The translations under genes and the position numbers were made by a program. From DATKNA01 sp963755755 (GTDB taxonomy: Bacteria; Actinomycetota; Actinomycetes; Actinomycetales; Kineosporiaceae): a DNA stretch of 64,000 bases. The notes beneath the pieces are model-generated. The model was not told the origin of the DNA. It was given only the letters and a program-made list of their open reading frames with translations, and did no database searches. Shown here piece by piece: positions 26,632-36,434 of this stretch (position 1 is its first letter; each line of letters starts with the position of its first letter). Location: assembly GCA_963755755.1 (NCBI GenBank), contig CAVWLJ010000019.1:76888-140887 (forward strand). The letters run 5' to 3'.

Positions 26632-27411
26632 GGCTTCACGGCGATCACGTAGCGCAGGACGTTGTCCTGCCGGAGCGAACCGTCGGGCTTGCGGTCGGCG
26701 GTCAGGACGGCGTCGACCACCCGGCGCACGTCGGCCGCTCCCGCGACCGAGATGACCTTCTGCAGGGGCCCGGCCGAGGTGTGGGCCTGCCAGGCCTCGT
26801 CGAGGGTGGCGAACGTGATCGGGAACGGCACCTCGGCGCCGCCGTCCACGTTGAGGCCGGCCTTGACGAGGAGGTCCTCGACGACACCGGCGTCGCTCAG
26901 CGCCAGCGGCGCGGGCGTACCGGGCGGCGGCGGGGCGAGGGACCGCAACCGCGCGAAGAGCCCCTCGGTCTCGCAGCGCGCGGGGTCGCCCCAGATCCCG
27001 ATGACGACCCGGCCGCCGCTGCGGCACACCCGCGCCAGCTCGGCGACGGCGGCCGCGGGGTCGACGGCGTACTGGACGGAGTTGAACGCCGTGACCACGT
27101 CGAAGGTCCCGTTGCCGTACGGCAGCTCCTGGATGTCGCCGACGCGCAGGTCCGCGGACGGCGTCCGCTCACCCGCGATCTCGAGCAGTTCGGGCGTGGC
27201 GTCGAGACCGCTGACGACCGCCCCCCGGGCGGCTGCGTCCGCGACGGCCTGGCCGCTGCCGCAGCCGGCGTCCAGGAGTTCGCGGCCCTGCAGCGGTTCG
27301 AGGGCGTCGAGTGCCGCCGCGTACAGCGGCCGCATCCGCTGCTCCAGGGGTCGTGGACCACGTGCGGGCGTGGGAACCCCACAGTGCTGCCTGAGCTGGT
27401 GCCGATCCCAT
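26628..27411 (-). CDS. class I SAM-dependent methyltransferase (UbiE/arsenite-methyltransferase-like fold), apparent frameshift
   Basis: The second ATG of a close pair (27411) is spaced 6 bases from GGAGGAG and is chosen. The first about 20 residues (GSAPAQAALWGSHARTWSTT) are in one frame. From about 27350 coding continues in another: LEQRMRPLYAAALDAL, LLDAGCGSGQAVADAAARGA (motif I), VSGLDATPELLEIA, VVTAFNSVQYAVDP, then a tail ending VLRYVIAVKP. Substrate unknown. It overlaps the downstream methyltransferase by four bases and is divergent from the LuxR-type gene, which may regulate the pair. Confidence 0.8.
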
Positions 27412-27577
27412 GGCCATCTCCTCCGGTTCGTGAACCCCGATCGGCCGGTCCGTCCGGCCGAGAACGTGCTCACACGGTCGCTTCGGGGGAGGTGCCGCCA
27501 CATCCGTAGCCACCCCGGACCCCGCCCCGGAGCCAGCGGCTGGTCCCGGGTGGGGGGAGAGGGATCACACTGGGGAG

Positions 27578-30325
27578 GTGGAACAGCCCGGTCTCGCCCC
27601 GGGAGCGTGAGGTGCTGGCCCTGCTGGGCCGGCAGCTGACGCACGAGGAGATCGGGCGCCGGCTCTTCATCTCGGTCCGCACGGTCGAGAGCCACGTCGC
27701 GTCCCTGCGCCGCAAGCTCGCCCTGCCCGACCACCGGGCCCTGGTCCGGTACGCCACGGTGCACGCGGACGACGCCGGGTCGGGGCTGCTGGGGACGCGC
27801 CCGTCCGCGCCGCTGACCTCGTTCGTCGGCCGCGGCGGGGAGCTGGCCGCGCTGCAGGCCGCCGTCCGGGACGCGCGCGTCGTGACTGCCGTCGGGCCGG
27901 GCGGCGTCGGCAAGACGCGGCTGGCGTGGGCGGCGGTGAGCGCGCTGGCGCCGGAGTTCGACGGCGTCCGCTGGGTCGACCTGGCTCCGCTGACCGAGGC
28001 CGTCCGGGTCGACGACGCGGTGGCGAGGGCGTGCGACGCGCCGACCTCGAGCCGCCTGGGACCGGTCGAGGCGCTCGTCTCGGCCTTCGGAGCGCGCGCC
28101 GTCCTGCTCGCGCTCGACAACGCCGAGCACGTGGTCGACGCCGTCGCCGTCCTCGTCGAGCGGCTCGCCCTCGCGTGCCCGCAGCTGCACCTGCTGCTGA
28201 CGAGCCGCGCCCGCCTGGCGCTGCCCTTCGAGCGTGTGGTCCGCATCGAGGGCCTGTCCCCGGGCGTCGGAGGGCGACGCCGTCGCCCTCTTCATGGAGC
28301 GGGCGACGGCCGCCGGCAGCCCGCCGCCGGACGACGGCTGCGCTGCCGAGGATCGCCGCCGTGTGCTCGGCGGTGGGCGACCTGCCGCTGGCCGTGGAGC
28401 TCGCCGCCGTCCGGATGCCGTCCCTGGGACTGGACGGCCTGGAGCGCGGCCTGGTCGATCAGTCGCGACTGCTGACCGGAGGCAGCCGGATGCACGCGCG
28501 GCACCGGTCCATGCAGGAGACGTTGGACTGGAGCGCCGCGCTCCTGGACGAGTCCTCGGTGCGGGCGCTGCACCGCCTCGCCGTGCTCGTCGCGCCGTTC
28601 GACGGCGACAGCGCGGAGGCGGTCGCCGCCTTCCCGCCCCTCACCGCGCCCGACGTGCGGGCGGGGCTGGCCCGGCTCGCCGAGCACAACCTCGTCACCC
28701 CCACGGCACACACCGAGCCGCTCCGGTTCCGCATGCTCGAGCCGGTCCGGCAGTACGCGGCTGGCGCGCATGGACGGCGACGACGAACCGGCCTACCGGC
28801 AGCACCTGCGGTGGTGCCTGACCACCGCCGGCTCCCTCACCGAAGGGCGACGCCGATGACGCCGTGGGGGCGGTCGCGGACGACGTCCGCGCAGCTCTCG
28901 CCTGGGCCGCCGGGCGGCTGGGGGAGCGGACCGCAGCCGCCTCGCTCGCGCGGACGTTCGGGCTCCTGCTCTACCGGGACGGCGACCTCGACGAGGCCCA
29001 GCAACGCCTCGAACAGGCGGCGTCCTTGGAGCCCGACGCGGTCGCTGGCCGTGCGTGACCTGGCGCGCGCGGCCGCCGTCGCGAAGTGCCGGGTGCGGCG
29101 GGGACGACGCCCTGCGCCTCGAGCTCGCCGCAGCGGCGAGGGCGGGGGAGGTCGGCGACGACGAGGCTGGAAGCGCGGGCTCTCGCACGCGCCGTCGAAC
29201 TGCTGAACCGCTTCCCCGGCATGTTCGCCCACCTGCCGGCCCCCGGCGCCGTCGCCGAGTTCGCGGCGTCGGCGCGTCGGCTCGGCCGGGACGACCCCCT
29301 CGTGGCCGCGACCTGGCCGTCGGCGCCGCCGGTTACGCCGCGGCGAGACGGCACCCCACCGACGGCCGTCGCCGCGGCCGCCCTGGACGCCGCCCGGAAC
29401 GTCGGGGACGCCGTCCTGGAGAGCAGCGCCCTCGACAGCATGACCGCCGCGGCTCTGGCCGAGGGCGACGTCGTCCGCGCCCACCTGATGGCGCAAGGGC
29501 GTCTGACGGCCCTCCCACCGTGGCGCGAGGAGCCGGCCGCGGGGCTCGAGCTCAAGGACGCCCTGCACGTCGCCACCTTCTGCGCGCTCGGTGCCGGCGA
29601 CCTGCCGGCGCCCGCGTCGGCTGCGCGCGGCCAGCAGGAGTTGCCGTTCGTGCGTCACCGCCGCGACCTGGCGGACGACGAACTCGCCGCGCCCGCTGCG
29701 CTCTCGGGCGACCTCGACGACGCGGTCGAGACGGGCCCGCGCTTCCTCGAGGAGTGGAACGCGGCGGGCCGGCCCATGGCGGCCGGACGCGGCCTCGCCC
29801 CCGCCGCCGTCGCTCTCGCGCATGGTCTGCGCGGCGACCGGCGCGCCCGCGACGAGTGGCTCGCCGTGCTGGCCGAGATCCGCGGGGTGGCGAGGCCGGA
29901 CGCCAACCGGAACTCCGGGTACGGCGAGCTCTTCGAGGCCCTCGTCCGCCTCCACGACGATCAGCCCTCGGCGGCCTTCGAGGCGCTCGCGGAGGCGGAC
30001 AGCGGGACCTTGTACGCCTGGGTCTTCCGGCAGTGGATCGCCGCCGTCCGCGCCGAGGCCGCCGTGCTCGCAGGAGCGCCGGACGCCGGAGCTCTCGTCG
30101 GGATCGCGAGCGAGGTCACCGCCGGGAATCCGATCGCCGCGGGGATCGCGGCACGCGCCGCCGCACTCGTCGCGGGGCGACGCGCATACGTGCATGGAGC
30201 TGGCGGGAGCGTTCGATCGGTGTGGGACGGCGTACCAGGCCGAGCGGACTCGGATGCTCTCCCTTCGCTGCCCGAAGGGCCCCACCTCCGGCAGCATTCA
30301 GCTGACGTCTCCGGCGCAGTCGTGA
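27578..30325 (+). pseudogene. LuxR-HTH / NB-ARC-type ATPase regulator, multiply frameshifted
   Basis: The N-terminus carries a LuxR/NarL helix-turn-helix (SPREREVLALLGRQLTHEEI, GRRLFISVRTVESHVASLRR). An ATPase of the AfsR/SARP type follows: SFVGRGGELAALQAAV, Walker A VGPGGVGKTRL, ALDNAEHVVDAV and LLLTSRARLALPF. The rest is a TPR-like alpha-helical region to the stop at 30325 (ELAGAFDRCGTAYQAERTRM). Coding potential passes through all three frames, with changes near 27595, 28265, 28345, 28755, 28855, 29050, 29180 and 30195. That is far more than in neighbouring genes, so true decay is plausible, though indel errors cannot be excluded. It is divergent from two methyltransferases. Confidence 0.65.
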
Positions 30326-30356
30326 TACCCGATTTGGGCGAATCGCCGAAGGTATC
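30324..30356. terminator. compound hairpin between convergent genes
   Basis: GATACC (30324-30329) pairs with GGTATC (30351-30356). Directly inside, CGATT (30330-30334) pairs with AATCG (30341-30345) around loop TGGGCG, leaving bulge CCGAA. It lies at the stop of the LuxR-type gene, facing the polyol operon end. There is no U-tract. The remaining about 150 bases to 30510 show nothing further. Confidence 0.4.
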
Positions 30357-30510
30357 CGTCGCGCACCGGATAGCCGATTCAGGTCATGAGTAGCCTCTGC
30401 CGCCCCTGGGTCCCTCCGGCCATCTGCGGACCGGCAACGGCGTGACGATCAGCCGGTGACCACGAGTCTCCGAGACGGCAACACTGCGGTCGGATCCGGC
30501 GGTGCCGCCG

Positions 30511-31980
30511 TCAGGACACGAGGTCCTGCAGGGTTTCCCGGGCGCCCTTGCGGTGCAGCGAGTCCAGGACGGCCAGGTAGGCGCTGGTGAACCGGTCGTC
30601 CTCGACGAGGTCACCGAACAGTTCCCGGTTGCGCACGAACGCCAGCGGGTCGGAGCGCTGCTCGCGGGCGGCTGCGGTGACGGTGTCGGAGAGGCGGTCG
30701 ACGACCTCGATGGGCTTGCCGTCCTCGTCGACGCCCTCCGCGTAGCGTGCCCAGCTGGCCACGATCGCTGCGGACAGGGCGATGGGGCCTCCCCGCTGGA
30801 GGTTGTGCCGGATGACGGGAAGGAGCCACTTGGGGATGCGGTCCGAGCTCTCGGCGCACAAGCGGGCGATCGTGTCCCTCACTTGGGGGTTGGAGAAACG
30901 CACGATCAGGTTCCGCTTGTACTCGTCCAGGTCGATGCCCGGGACCGGTTCCAACGTCGGCGTCGCCTCTTCGTCCATGTAGGCGAGCAGGAACGTCGCG
31001 AAGAGCGGGTCCTGGCAGGCGTCGTGCACGAGGCGATAGCCGGCGAGGTAGCCGAAGTAGGCCACGGCCTGATGGCTCGCGTTGAGCAGCCGCAGCTTCA
31101 TGAGCTCGTACGGCTCCACGTCCTGGACGACTTGCACGCCGGCGTCCTCCAGAGGCGGACGTGCCTCGAACCGGTCCTCCAGCACCCACTGCGTGAAGGG
31201 CTCGCACACCACTGGCCATCGGTCGGTGATCCCGTAGCGCCGTGCCAGTTCGGCGCGGTCGTCGTCCGTCGTCGCGGGCGTGATCCGGTCCACCATCGAG
31301 TTGGGGAACGCGACTTCCCGGCTGACCCAGTCGCCGAGTTCGGGGTCCCGCAATGCGGCGAAGGTGGCGAAGCTGTTGCGCGCGATGTTCCCGTTGCCCT
31401 GGATGTTGTCGCAGGAGACGACGGCGAACGGTGGGAGGCCTCGCTGCCGCCGCCGGACGAGCGCCTCGGTGATCAGGCCGAACGAGGTCCGAGGAGGCGC
31501 TCCCGACCGAAGGTCGTGCCGGACGCCGGGGTCGTCCTCAGCGAAGCGGCCCGTGACGGCGTGAATGTTGTACCCGCCTTCGGTCACCGTGAGAGAGACG
31601 ATGCGGGTGCCGGGGTCGGCCATCCGTTCGATGACCGTGTCGGGGTCGTCGGGAGCGAACAGGTACTCGACGATGGAGCCGATCACCCGTGGTTCCATCG
31701 TGCCGTCGGGGTGCTTGACGACGAGGGTGTAGAGCCCGTCCTGAGCTGTCATGACGTCCGCCATGTGCCGGTCCGAGGGCAGCACGCCGACACCGCAGAT
31801 GCCCCACTCCAGGGCCTTGCCGTCGTTCATCAGGCGGTCGAGGTACATCGCCTGATGTGCCCGGTGAAACCCTCCGACGCCGACGTGCACGATGCCCACG
31901 CGCACGTCGCGGCGTTCGTAGGCCGGTATCGCGATCTCAGCCGGGAGCGAGGACAGGTTGTCGGGAGTGAGGGGCAGCAT
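30511..31980 (-). CDS. mannitol dehydrogenase family protein (polyol 2-dehydrogenase)
   Basis: 489 residues, the usual length for long-chain mannitol/arabinitol/fructuronate dehydrogenases. Motifs are VGIVHVGVGGFHRAHQAMYL (Rossmann), FAVVSCDNIQGNGNIARN, EVAFPNSMVDRITPATT and ELMKLRLLNASHQAVAYFG (catalytic Lys and Asn-x5-His region). The reaction is NAD-dependent oxidation of a polyol such as mannitol or arabitol to the ketose. AAGGA 6 bases before ATG 31980 supports the start. It is the last gene of the ABC-transporter operon, 27 bases after the sorbitol-dehydrogenase-like gene. The exact polyol cannot be read from the sequence. Confidence 0.92.
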   Translation of the reverse strand: MLPLTPDNLSSLPAEIAIPAYERRDVRVGIVHVGVGGFHRAHQAMYLDRLMNDGKALEWGICGVGVLPSDRHMADVMTAQDGLYTLVVKHPDGTMEPRVIGSIVEYLFAPDDPDTVIERMADPGTRIVSLTVTEGGYNIHAVTGRFAEDDPGVRHDLRSGAPPRTSFGLITEALVRRRQRGLPPFAVVSCDNIQGNGNIARNSFATFAALRDPELGDWVSREVAFPNSMVDRITPATTDDDRAELARRYGITDRWPVVCEPFTQWVLEDRFEARPPLEDAGVQVVQDVEPYELMKLRLLNASHQAVAYFGYLAGYRLVHDACQDPLFATFLLAYMDEEATPTLEPVPGIDLDEYKRNLIVRFSNPQVRDTIARLCAESSDRIPKWLLPVIRHNLQRGGPIALSAAIVASWARYAEGVDEDGKPIEVVDRLSDTVTAAAREQRSDPLAFVRNRELFGDLVEDDRFTSAYLAVLDSLHRKGARETLQDLVS

Positions 31981-32007
31981 CTGCGTCCTTGAGGGTCGTG
32001 GTGCGGG

Positions 32008-33045
32008 TCACGCTCCGGGGCGGATGACTGGCTTGATCGTCGTGGGGTCCCTGCGGGCAGCGGTGAGAGCCTGCTCGACCTCGTCCAGTCCGAAATGGTG
32101 CGTGACCAGTGAGTCCAGGTCCACCCGACCGGAGGCCACGAGGGCGATCGCGACGGGCCAGGTGTTGGCGTAGCGGAAGGCGCCCATGAGTACGAGCTCG
32201 CGGTCCTGCACGTAGGGCAGCGGGATCGCCAGCTCGTCGCCGCCCATGCCGATGAGAACCACGCGGCCGGCCCTGGCGAGCGTGAGAATGGCTTCTCGGG
32301 AGGCACGAGGATTGCCCGAGCACTCGAGCAGAACCTCTGGCTCCAGTCCGTGCTCGCCGATCGGGCGCGCGGCGACGTCGACGGGTTCGGCGCCGAGCCG
32401 TTCGGCGAGGGCCAGCCGGTGCGGGTTGACGTCGCTGACCCACACCTGCGTCGCTCCGAAGGCCCGCGCGGCCTGCGCACAGACCAGCCCGATCGGCCCG
32501 GCACCGGTGACGAGGACGCGGGAGCCCGCGGTCACACCGCCGCGCTGACAGGCCCAGATCCCGACGGACAGCGGTTCGAGGAGCGCCGCCGCGTCGTCGC
32601 TGATGGTGTCCGGAATCGGATGCGCGAAGGCTGCGGGCACGACGACGTACTCCTGGAAGGCTCCGTCGTACGGAGGCGTGGCGAAGAAGTGCACGTCGGG
32701 GCAGAGGTTGTACCGACCCGCCAGGCACTGGTCGCACGAGCGGCATGGCACCCCCGGCTCCAAGGACACTCGCTGTCCTGGAGCGAGCGAGGAGACGTCG
32801 GGACCGACGCTCGCCACCTCTCCGGAGGCCTCGTGGCCCAGCACCAGCGGATGCTCGACCGTGTACGGGCCTATCCTGCCGCGTTCGTAGTAGTGCACGT
32901 CTGATCCACATACCCCCACGGCGATGACGCGCACGAGGGCCTCGCCTCGGCCTGGCTGAGGAACCGGGCGCCGCTCGACGGCGACGTCCCCGACGCCGCG
33001 AAGCAGGCTGACCCTCATGCCCCCGCTCGACGCGGGAGCTGTCAC
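32008..33045 (-). CDS. zinc-dependent alcohol dehydrogenase, sorbitol/xylitol dehydrogenase-like
   Basis: 345 residues, medium-chain zinc dehydrogenase. Catalytic zinc region is VGVCGSDVHYYERGRIG and LVLGHEASGEV; structural zinc cysteines are CRSCDQCLAGRYNLC; the cofactor motif is VLVTGAGPIGLVCAQAARAF with acidic VSDVNPHR favouring NAD. The spacing and HYYERG motif are those of sorbitol (polyol) dehydrogenases. It begins with GTG in a GTGA overlap with the upstream permease. Together with the mannitol-type enzyme it would oxidise an imported polyol to a ketose. Confidence 0.92.
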   Translation of the reverse strand: MTAPASSGGMRVSLLRGVGDVAVERRPVPQPGRGEALVRVIAVGVCGSDVHYYERGRIGPYTVEHPLVLGHEASGEVASVGPDVSSLAPGQRVSLEPGVPCRSCDQCLAGRYNLCPDVHFFATPPYDGAFQEYVVVPAAFAHPIPDTISDDAAALLEPLSVGIWACQRGGVTAGSRVLVTGAGPIGLVCAQAARAFGATQVWVSDVNPHRLALAERLGAEPVDVAARPIGEHGLEPEVLLECSGNPRASREAILTLARAGRVVLIGMGGDELAIPLPYVQDRELVLMGAFRYANTWPVAIALVASGRVDLDSLVTHHFGLDEVEQALTAARRDPTTIKPVIRPGA

Positions 33046-33923
33046 TTCACGGCCCCCAGGGACAGACCCTGCACCAGCTTGTCCTGCGCCGCGAACCCGG
33101 CGATGAGCACGGGGAGCGAGACGACGATCGACGCAGCGCACACCTTCGCGAGGAACAGACCCTGGCTCGTCACGAAGCCGGTGAGGAAGACGGGGGAGGT
33201 CTGGGCGACCGTGGCCGTGAGAACGCGGGCGAAGAGGAGCTCGTTCCAGCTGAAGATGAAGCAGATGAGCGAGGTCGCCGCGATTCCTGGCGCGACCACG
33301 GGCGCCACGATCTCGCGAAGGGTGCGGACCAGCCCGGCGCCGTCCACGGACGCGGCCTCGAGCATCTCGACCGGCACCTCGGCGAGGAACGAGCGCATCA
33401 TCCACACCGCGATCGGCAGGTTCATCGCGGTGTAGAGGATCAGGAGGTAGAAGATGTTGTCGAGCAGGTGCGACCACTGGGCGAACAGGTACAGCGGGAG
33501 CAGGCCTGCCACCACCGGCAGCATCTTGGTGGAGAGGAAGAAGAACATGACGTCGGTCCACTTCCGGACCTTCCGGATCGACAACGCGTAGGCCGCCGGA
33601 ATCGCCAGGAGCAGCACCAGCGCCGTCGACAGCACGCTCGCCGTCAGCGAGTTGAGCAGGGAGGGCCATGGGTCGGCACCGAAGAACTCCCGATATCCCT
33701 GCAGCGTCAGCGGGGCGAGGACGGACGGTGGATTGGTGGCCGCGTCGGACTCGCTGTGGAAGGACGTCAGGACCATCCACACGACCGGCACGATGAAGAG
33801 GATGCCGACCAGCCAGGCGAGGATGCCGATGGTCAGGGTGCCGCGGGGCTTGCGATCCTGCCGGACCGCCCCGCCGCGGGTACGCGTCGCGGGAACAGGC
33901 CCGACGTCGGTGATGCTGCTCAT
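33042..33923 (-). CDS. carbohydrate ABC transporter permease (MalG-like)
   Basis: 293 residues with six predicted membrane helices and the EAA loop EMLEAASVDGAGLVRTLREI, which contacts the ATPase. This is the second permease of CUT1-type sugar/polyol importers. It overlaps the first permease upstream (ATGA) and the dehydrogenase downstream (GTGA). No ATPase gene is in the operon, so a shared MsmK/UgpC-like ATPase elsewhere must energise uptake. Confidence 0.94.
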   Translation of the reverse strand: MSSITDVGPVPATRTRGGAVRQDRKPRGTLTIGILAWLVGILFIVPVVWMVLTSFHSESDAATNPPSVLAPLTLQGYREFFGADPWPSLLNSLTASVLSTALVLLLAIPAAYALSIRKVRKWTDVMFFFLSTKMLPVVAGLLPLYLFAQWSHLLDNIFYLLILYTAMNLPIAVWMMRSFLAEVPVEMLEAASVDGAGLVRTLREIVAPVVAPGIAATSLICFIFSWNELLFARVLTATVAQTSPVFLTGFVTSQGLFLAKVCAASIVVSLPVLIAGFAAQDKLVQGLSLGAVK

Positions 33924-34882
33924 CGCGTTTCCTCTCGGAACAGGCTGGACACGGTGCGCAGGGCGAAGGTCGCGATGATGATCGTGCCGATGACGACGAC
34001 GACCCCGGCGGCAGAGGCCAGGCCGTAGTCGTGGGCCTGGTAGAACGTCTCGTAGATGGTGTAGGGCAGGTTGGCCGTTCCCAGTCCGCCGGACGTGATG
34101 ACGAAGACCGGGTCGAAGGTCTGCACGATGTAGATGGCGCCGAGCAGGGCGCCCAGCTCGAGGTACTGCCGCAGGTGCGGGAAGGTCATGTAGCGGAAGA
34201 TCTGCCACGCTCCTGCGCCGTCGATCCGGGCGGCCTCGATGACGTCGAGCGGCCGGCTCTGCAGTCCGGCCAGCAGAATGAGCATCATGAACGGCGTCCA
34301 CTGCCAGATGAGGACGAGTTCGATCGACGCCAGCGGGAAACTGCTGATCCAGTCCGGCTGCGGGGGGTTCGACGCGCCGAAGAGGTGCCAGATCGCCGTG
34401 ATGGTCCCGTTGATCAGCCCGTACACGGGGTTGAGGATCGCGTGCTTCCAGACCAGCGAGGCGGCCACCGGGACGACGAGGAAGGGCGCGATCATCATCG
34501 TCCGGACGGCGCCGCGCCCGAAGAACTTCCGGTCCAGCAGCAAGGCGATGAGCATGCCGAGCACGAGGCTCACGAGCACCACGACAACGGTGAGCTCGAT
34601 CGTCACGATGACCGAGTGCCGGATGTTGACGTCCGTGAAGACCCGGCGGAAGTTGGCGAAGCCGGCAAACCTCCGTTCGTCGGGATAGTAGGCGTTCCAA
34701 TCCATGAACGAGATTCCCAGCGTGACCACGAACGGCAGCTGGGTGAGCAGAATGGTGAAGATCAGTGCCGGGAGCAGCGGCGCCCGGCGTGACCAGTCCT
34801 GAGAGCGGCGCGGGGCAGGCGCCGCCGCGGCCACCCCTCCGGCTGCCGTGCCTTGGCGTCCGCTACCGACTGCGACGCTCAT
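33920..34882 (-). CDS. carbohydrate ABC transporter permease (MalF-like)
   Basis: 320 residues. After an Ala/Arg-rich N-terminus come six hydrophobic helices and the EAA loop DVIEAARIDGAGAWQIFRYM, followed by FPHLRQYLELGAL. It is the first CUT1 permease, paired with the overlapping MalG-like gene. It starts at ATG 34882 and lies 52 bases after the binding-protein gene in the polyol operon. Confidence 0.94.
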   Translation of the reverse strand: MSVAVGSGRQGTAAGGVAAAAPAPRRSQDWSRRAPLLPALIFTILLTQLPFVVTLGISFMDWNAYYPDERRFAGFANFRRVFTDVNIRHSVIVTIELTVVVVLVSLVLGMLIALLLDRKFFGRGAVRTMMIAPFLVVPVAASLVWKHAILNPVYGLINGTITAIWHLFGASNPPQPDWISSFPLASIELVLIWQWTPFMMLILLAGLQSRPLDVIEAARIDGAGAWQIFRYMTFPHLRQYLELGALLGAIYIVQTFDPVFVITSGGLGTANLPYTIYETFYQAHDYGLASAAGVVVVIGTIIIATFALRTVSSLFREETR

Positions 34883-34934
34883 CGCACTCCTCCTGTCTGG
34901 CGCTGATCGACCGCCGGCGCGTGGAACCGGCCGG

Positions 34935-36329
34935 TCATGAGCCGAGCCGTGACTGATAGCGCTCGGCGACGTCCGACGCGAGCTGCTGTCCTTGATCGAG
35001 GGCCTGTTCCACGGTCATCTGTCCCGCGATCGCGGAACTGACGTCCTGCGACACCTGGGTCCCCAGAGCCGGGAACTCGGGGATGTCCACGAACTGGATG
35101 CCCGAGGCTGGACGAGGCTGGACTCCAGGGTTCTGGGGGTCGGCGGTCGCGATGGCGTTCCGGGTGGGTGCGGCGAATGCCGAGGCCACCTTGAGGTACT
35201 CCGGATTCCGATAGGTGGAGCTGCGCTTGCCTGCCGGGACGCTGGACCAGCCGATCTTTTCACCGACCAACTGCTCGTAGTCCTTGCCGGAGGCCCATGA
35301 GATGAACTTCCAGGCGTCGTCCTTCTTCTGGCTCGCCTGCTCGATTCCCCACGACCAGGCGTAGAGCCAGCCCGAGTGCGCCGTCTTCACCACCGGTGCG
35401 GGGGCATAACCGATCTTGCCGCGCACAGGGGAATCCGCCGCCTCGAGGGAACCGGCGGCCGATGTGGCGTCGTACCACATGGCGGCCTTGCCCTGGATGA
35501 GGTTGTTGAGGCATTCGGTGAACCCGGCCTGCGGTGCGCCGTTCTCTCCGTAGTTGCGCACCAGGTCGACGTAGAACTTCGTCGCCGCCTGGAATTCCGG
35601 CGCATTGACCTGCGCGTGCCAGTCCTTCGTGAACCAGGTGCCGCCGAACGTGTTGACGACCGTCGTGAGCGGCGCGAAGACCTGCCCCCACCCGGGTTGT
35701 CCGCGTAGGCAGATCCCGGCCATCCCCGGCTGGGCACCGTTGACCTTCGTGGCGATCTCGGCCACCTGGGGCCAGGTCGGCTTCAGCGGCATGGTGATGC
35801 CCTTGGCGGCCAGCACGTCCTTGCGGTACATCAGGAAGGACGATTCGCCGTAGAACGGCTCGCCGTACACCTTCCCGTCCTGGCCGGAGAGGGACTTGGT
35901 CATCGGCGGCAGGATGTCGGCCTGGTCGAATTTCGGATCGGCCGCGATGTAGCCGTCCAGAGGGGCGATCCACTTGCTGCGGGCGTAGATGGGGATCTCG
36001 AAGTTGCTCACCGAGGCGATGTCGTATTGCCCCGCCTGGCTGGAGAACTCCTGGCTGATCTTGTCCCGGACGTCGTTCTCGGGCAGGACCGTGAAGTTCA
36101 CTCCGATACCGGTCTGCTTCGTGAAGTACTCGGCGGTGAGCTTCTGCAGGTCGACCATCTGCGGGTTGTTGACCATCAGCACGTTGATGCTGTCCGAGCC
36201 GCCGCCTCCCGCGCCGCCACCCCAACCGGCGGCACACCCGCCCAACGCGAGTCCGAGCACCAGCAGGGGCGCCGTTCGCCGCCCCGATCTCCACCCTCTG
36301 CGCACGATGGCAACCCCGCCTTCGCTCAT
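34935..36329 (-). CDS. ABC transporter sugar/polyol-binding lipoprotein
   Basis: 464 residues. An N-terminal signal with the lipobox LALGGC indicates export and lipid anchoring. The mature part is a family 1 extracellular solute-binding protein (INVLMVNNPQMVDLQKLT, YTGEPFYG-like GKVYGEPFYGESSFLMY, IQGKAAMWYDATSAAGSLE, YAWSWGIEQASQKKDDAWKF), similar to mannitol/sorbitol-binding proteins. ATG 36329 lies inside an operator palindrome and has no Shine-Dalgarno; GTG 36305, preceded by GAAGGCGGGG, is an alternative start that keeps the whole signal peptide. It is first gene of the operon and divergent from the SorC-type regulator. Confidence 0.93.
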   Translation of the reverse strand: MSEGGVAIVRRGWRSGRRTAPLLVLGLALGGCAAGWGGGAGGGGSDSINVLMVNNPQMVDLQKLTAEYFTKQTGIGVNFTVLPENDVRDKISQEFSSQAGQYDIASVSNFEIPIYARSKWIAPLDGYIAADPKFDQADILPPMTKSLSGQDGKVYGEPFYGESSFLMYRKDVLAAKGITMPLKPTWPQVAEIATKVNGAQPGMAGICLRGQPGWGQVFAPLTTVVNTFGGTWFTKDWHAQVNAPEFQAATKFYVDLVRNYGENGAPQAGFTECLNNLIQGKAAMWYDATSAAGSLEAADSPVRGKIGYAPAPVVKTAHSGWLYAWSWGIEQASQKKDDAWKFISWASGKDYEQLVGEKIGWSSVPAGKRSSTYRNPEYLKVASAFAAPTRNAIATADPQNPGVQPRPASGIQFVDIPEFPALGTQVSQDVSSAIAGQMTVEQALDQGQQLASDVAERYQSRLGS

Positions 36330-36335
36330 TTGAGC
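36324..36335. promoter_or_regulatory. operator palindrome at the binding-protein start
   Basis: GCTCATTTGAGC is a perfect GCTCA-N2-TGAGC palindrome covering the ATG of the binding-protein gene. Its twin lies 89 bases away next to the regulator gene. The pair is best read as the SorC-type regulator's sites, the spacing suggesting looping or cooperative binding. Confidence 0.75.
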
Positions 36336-36412
36336 ATGGATAGCGTCAAATGGAAGTCTGTCCGGAACTACGGCCGAGAGTCAACGGCTCGTGCCACAAT
36401 GGGCTTCGATTT

Positions 36413-36424
36413 GCTCAGATGAGC
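36413..36424. promoter_or_regulatory. operator palindrome ahead of the SorC-type regulator
   Basis: GCTCAGATGAGC repeats the same GCTCA-N2-TGAGC design immediately before GGAGGT and GTG 36435. Binding here would block transcription or translation of the regulator itself, so negative autoregulation is likely. Confidence 0.75.
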
Positions 36425-36434
36425 GGAGGTCACC

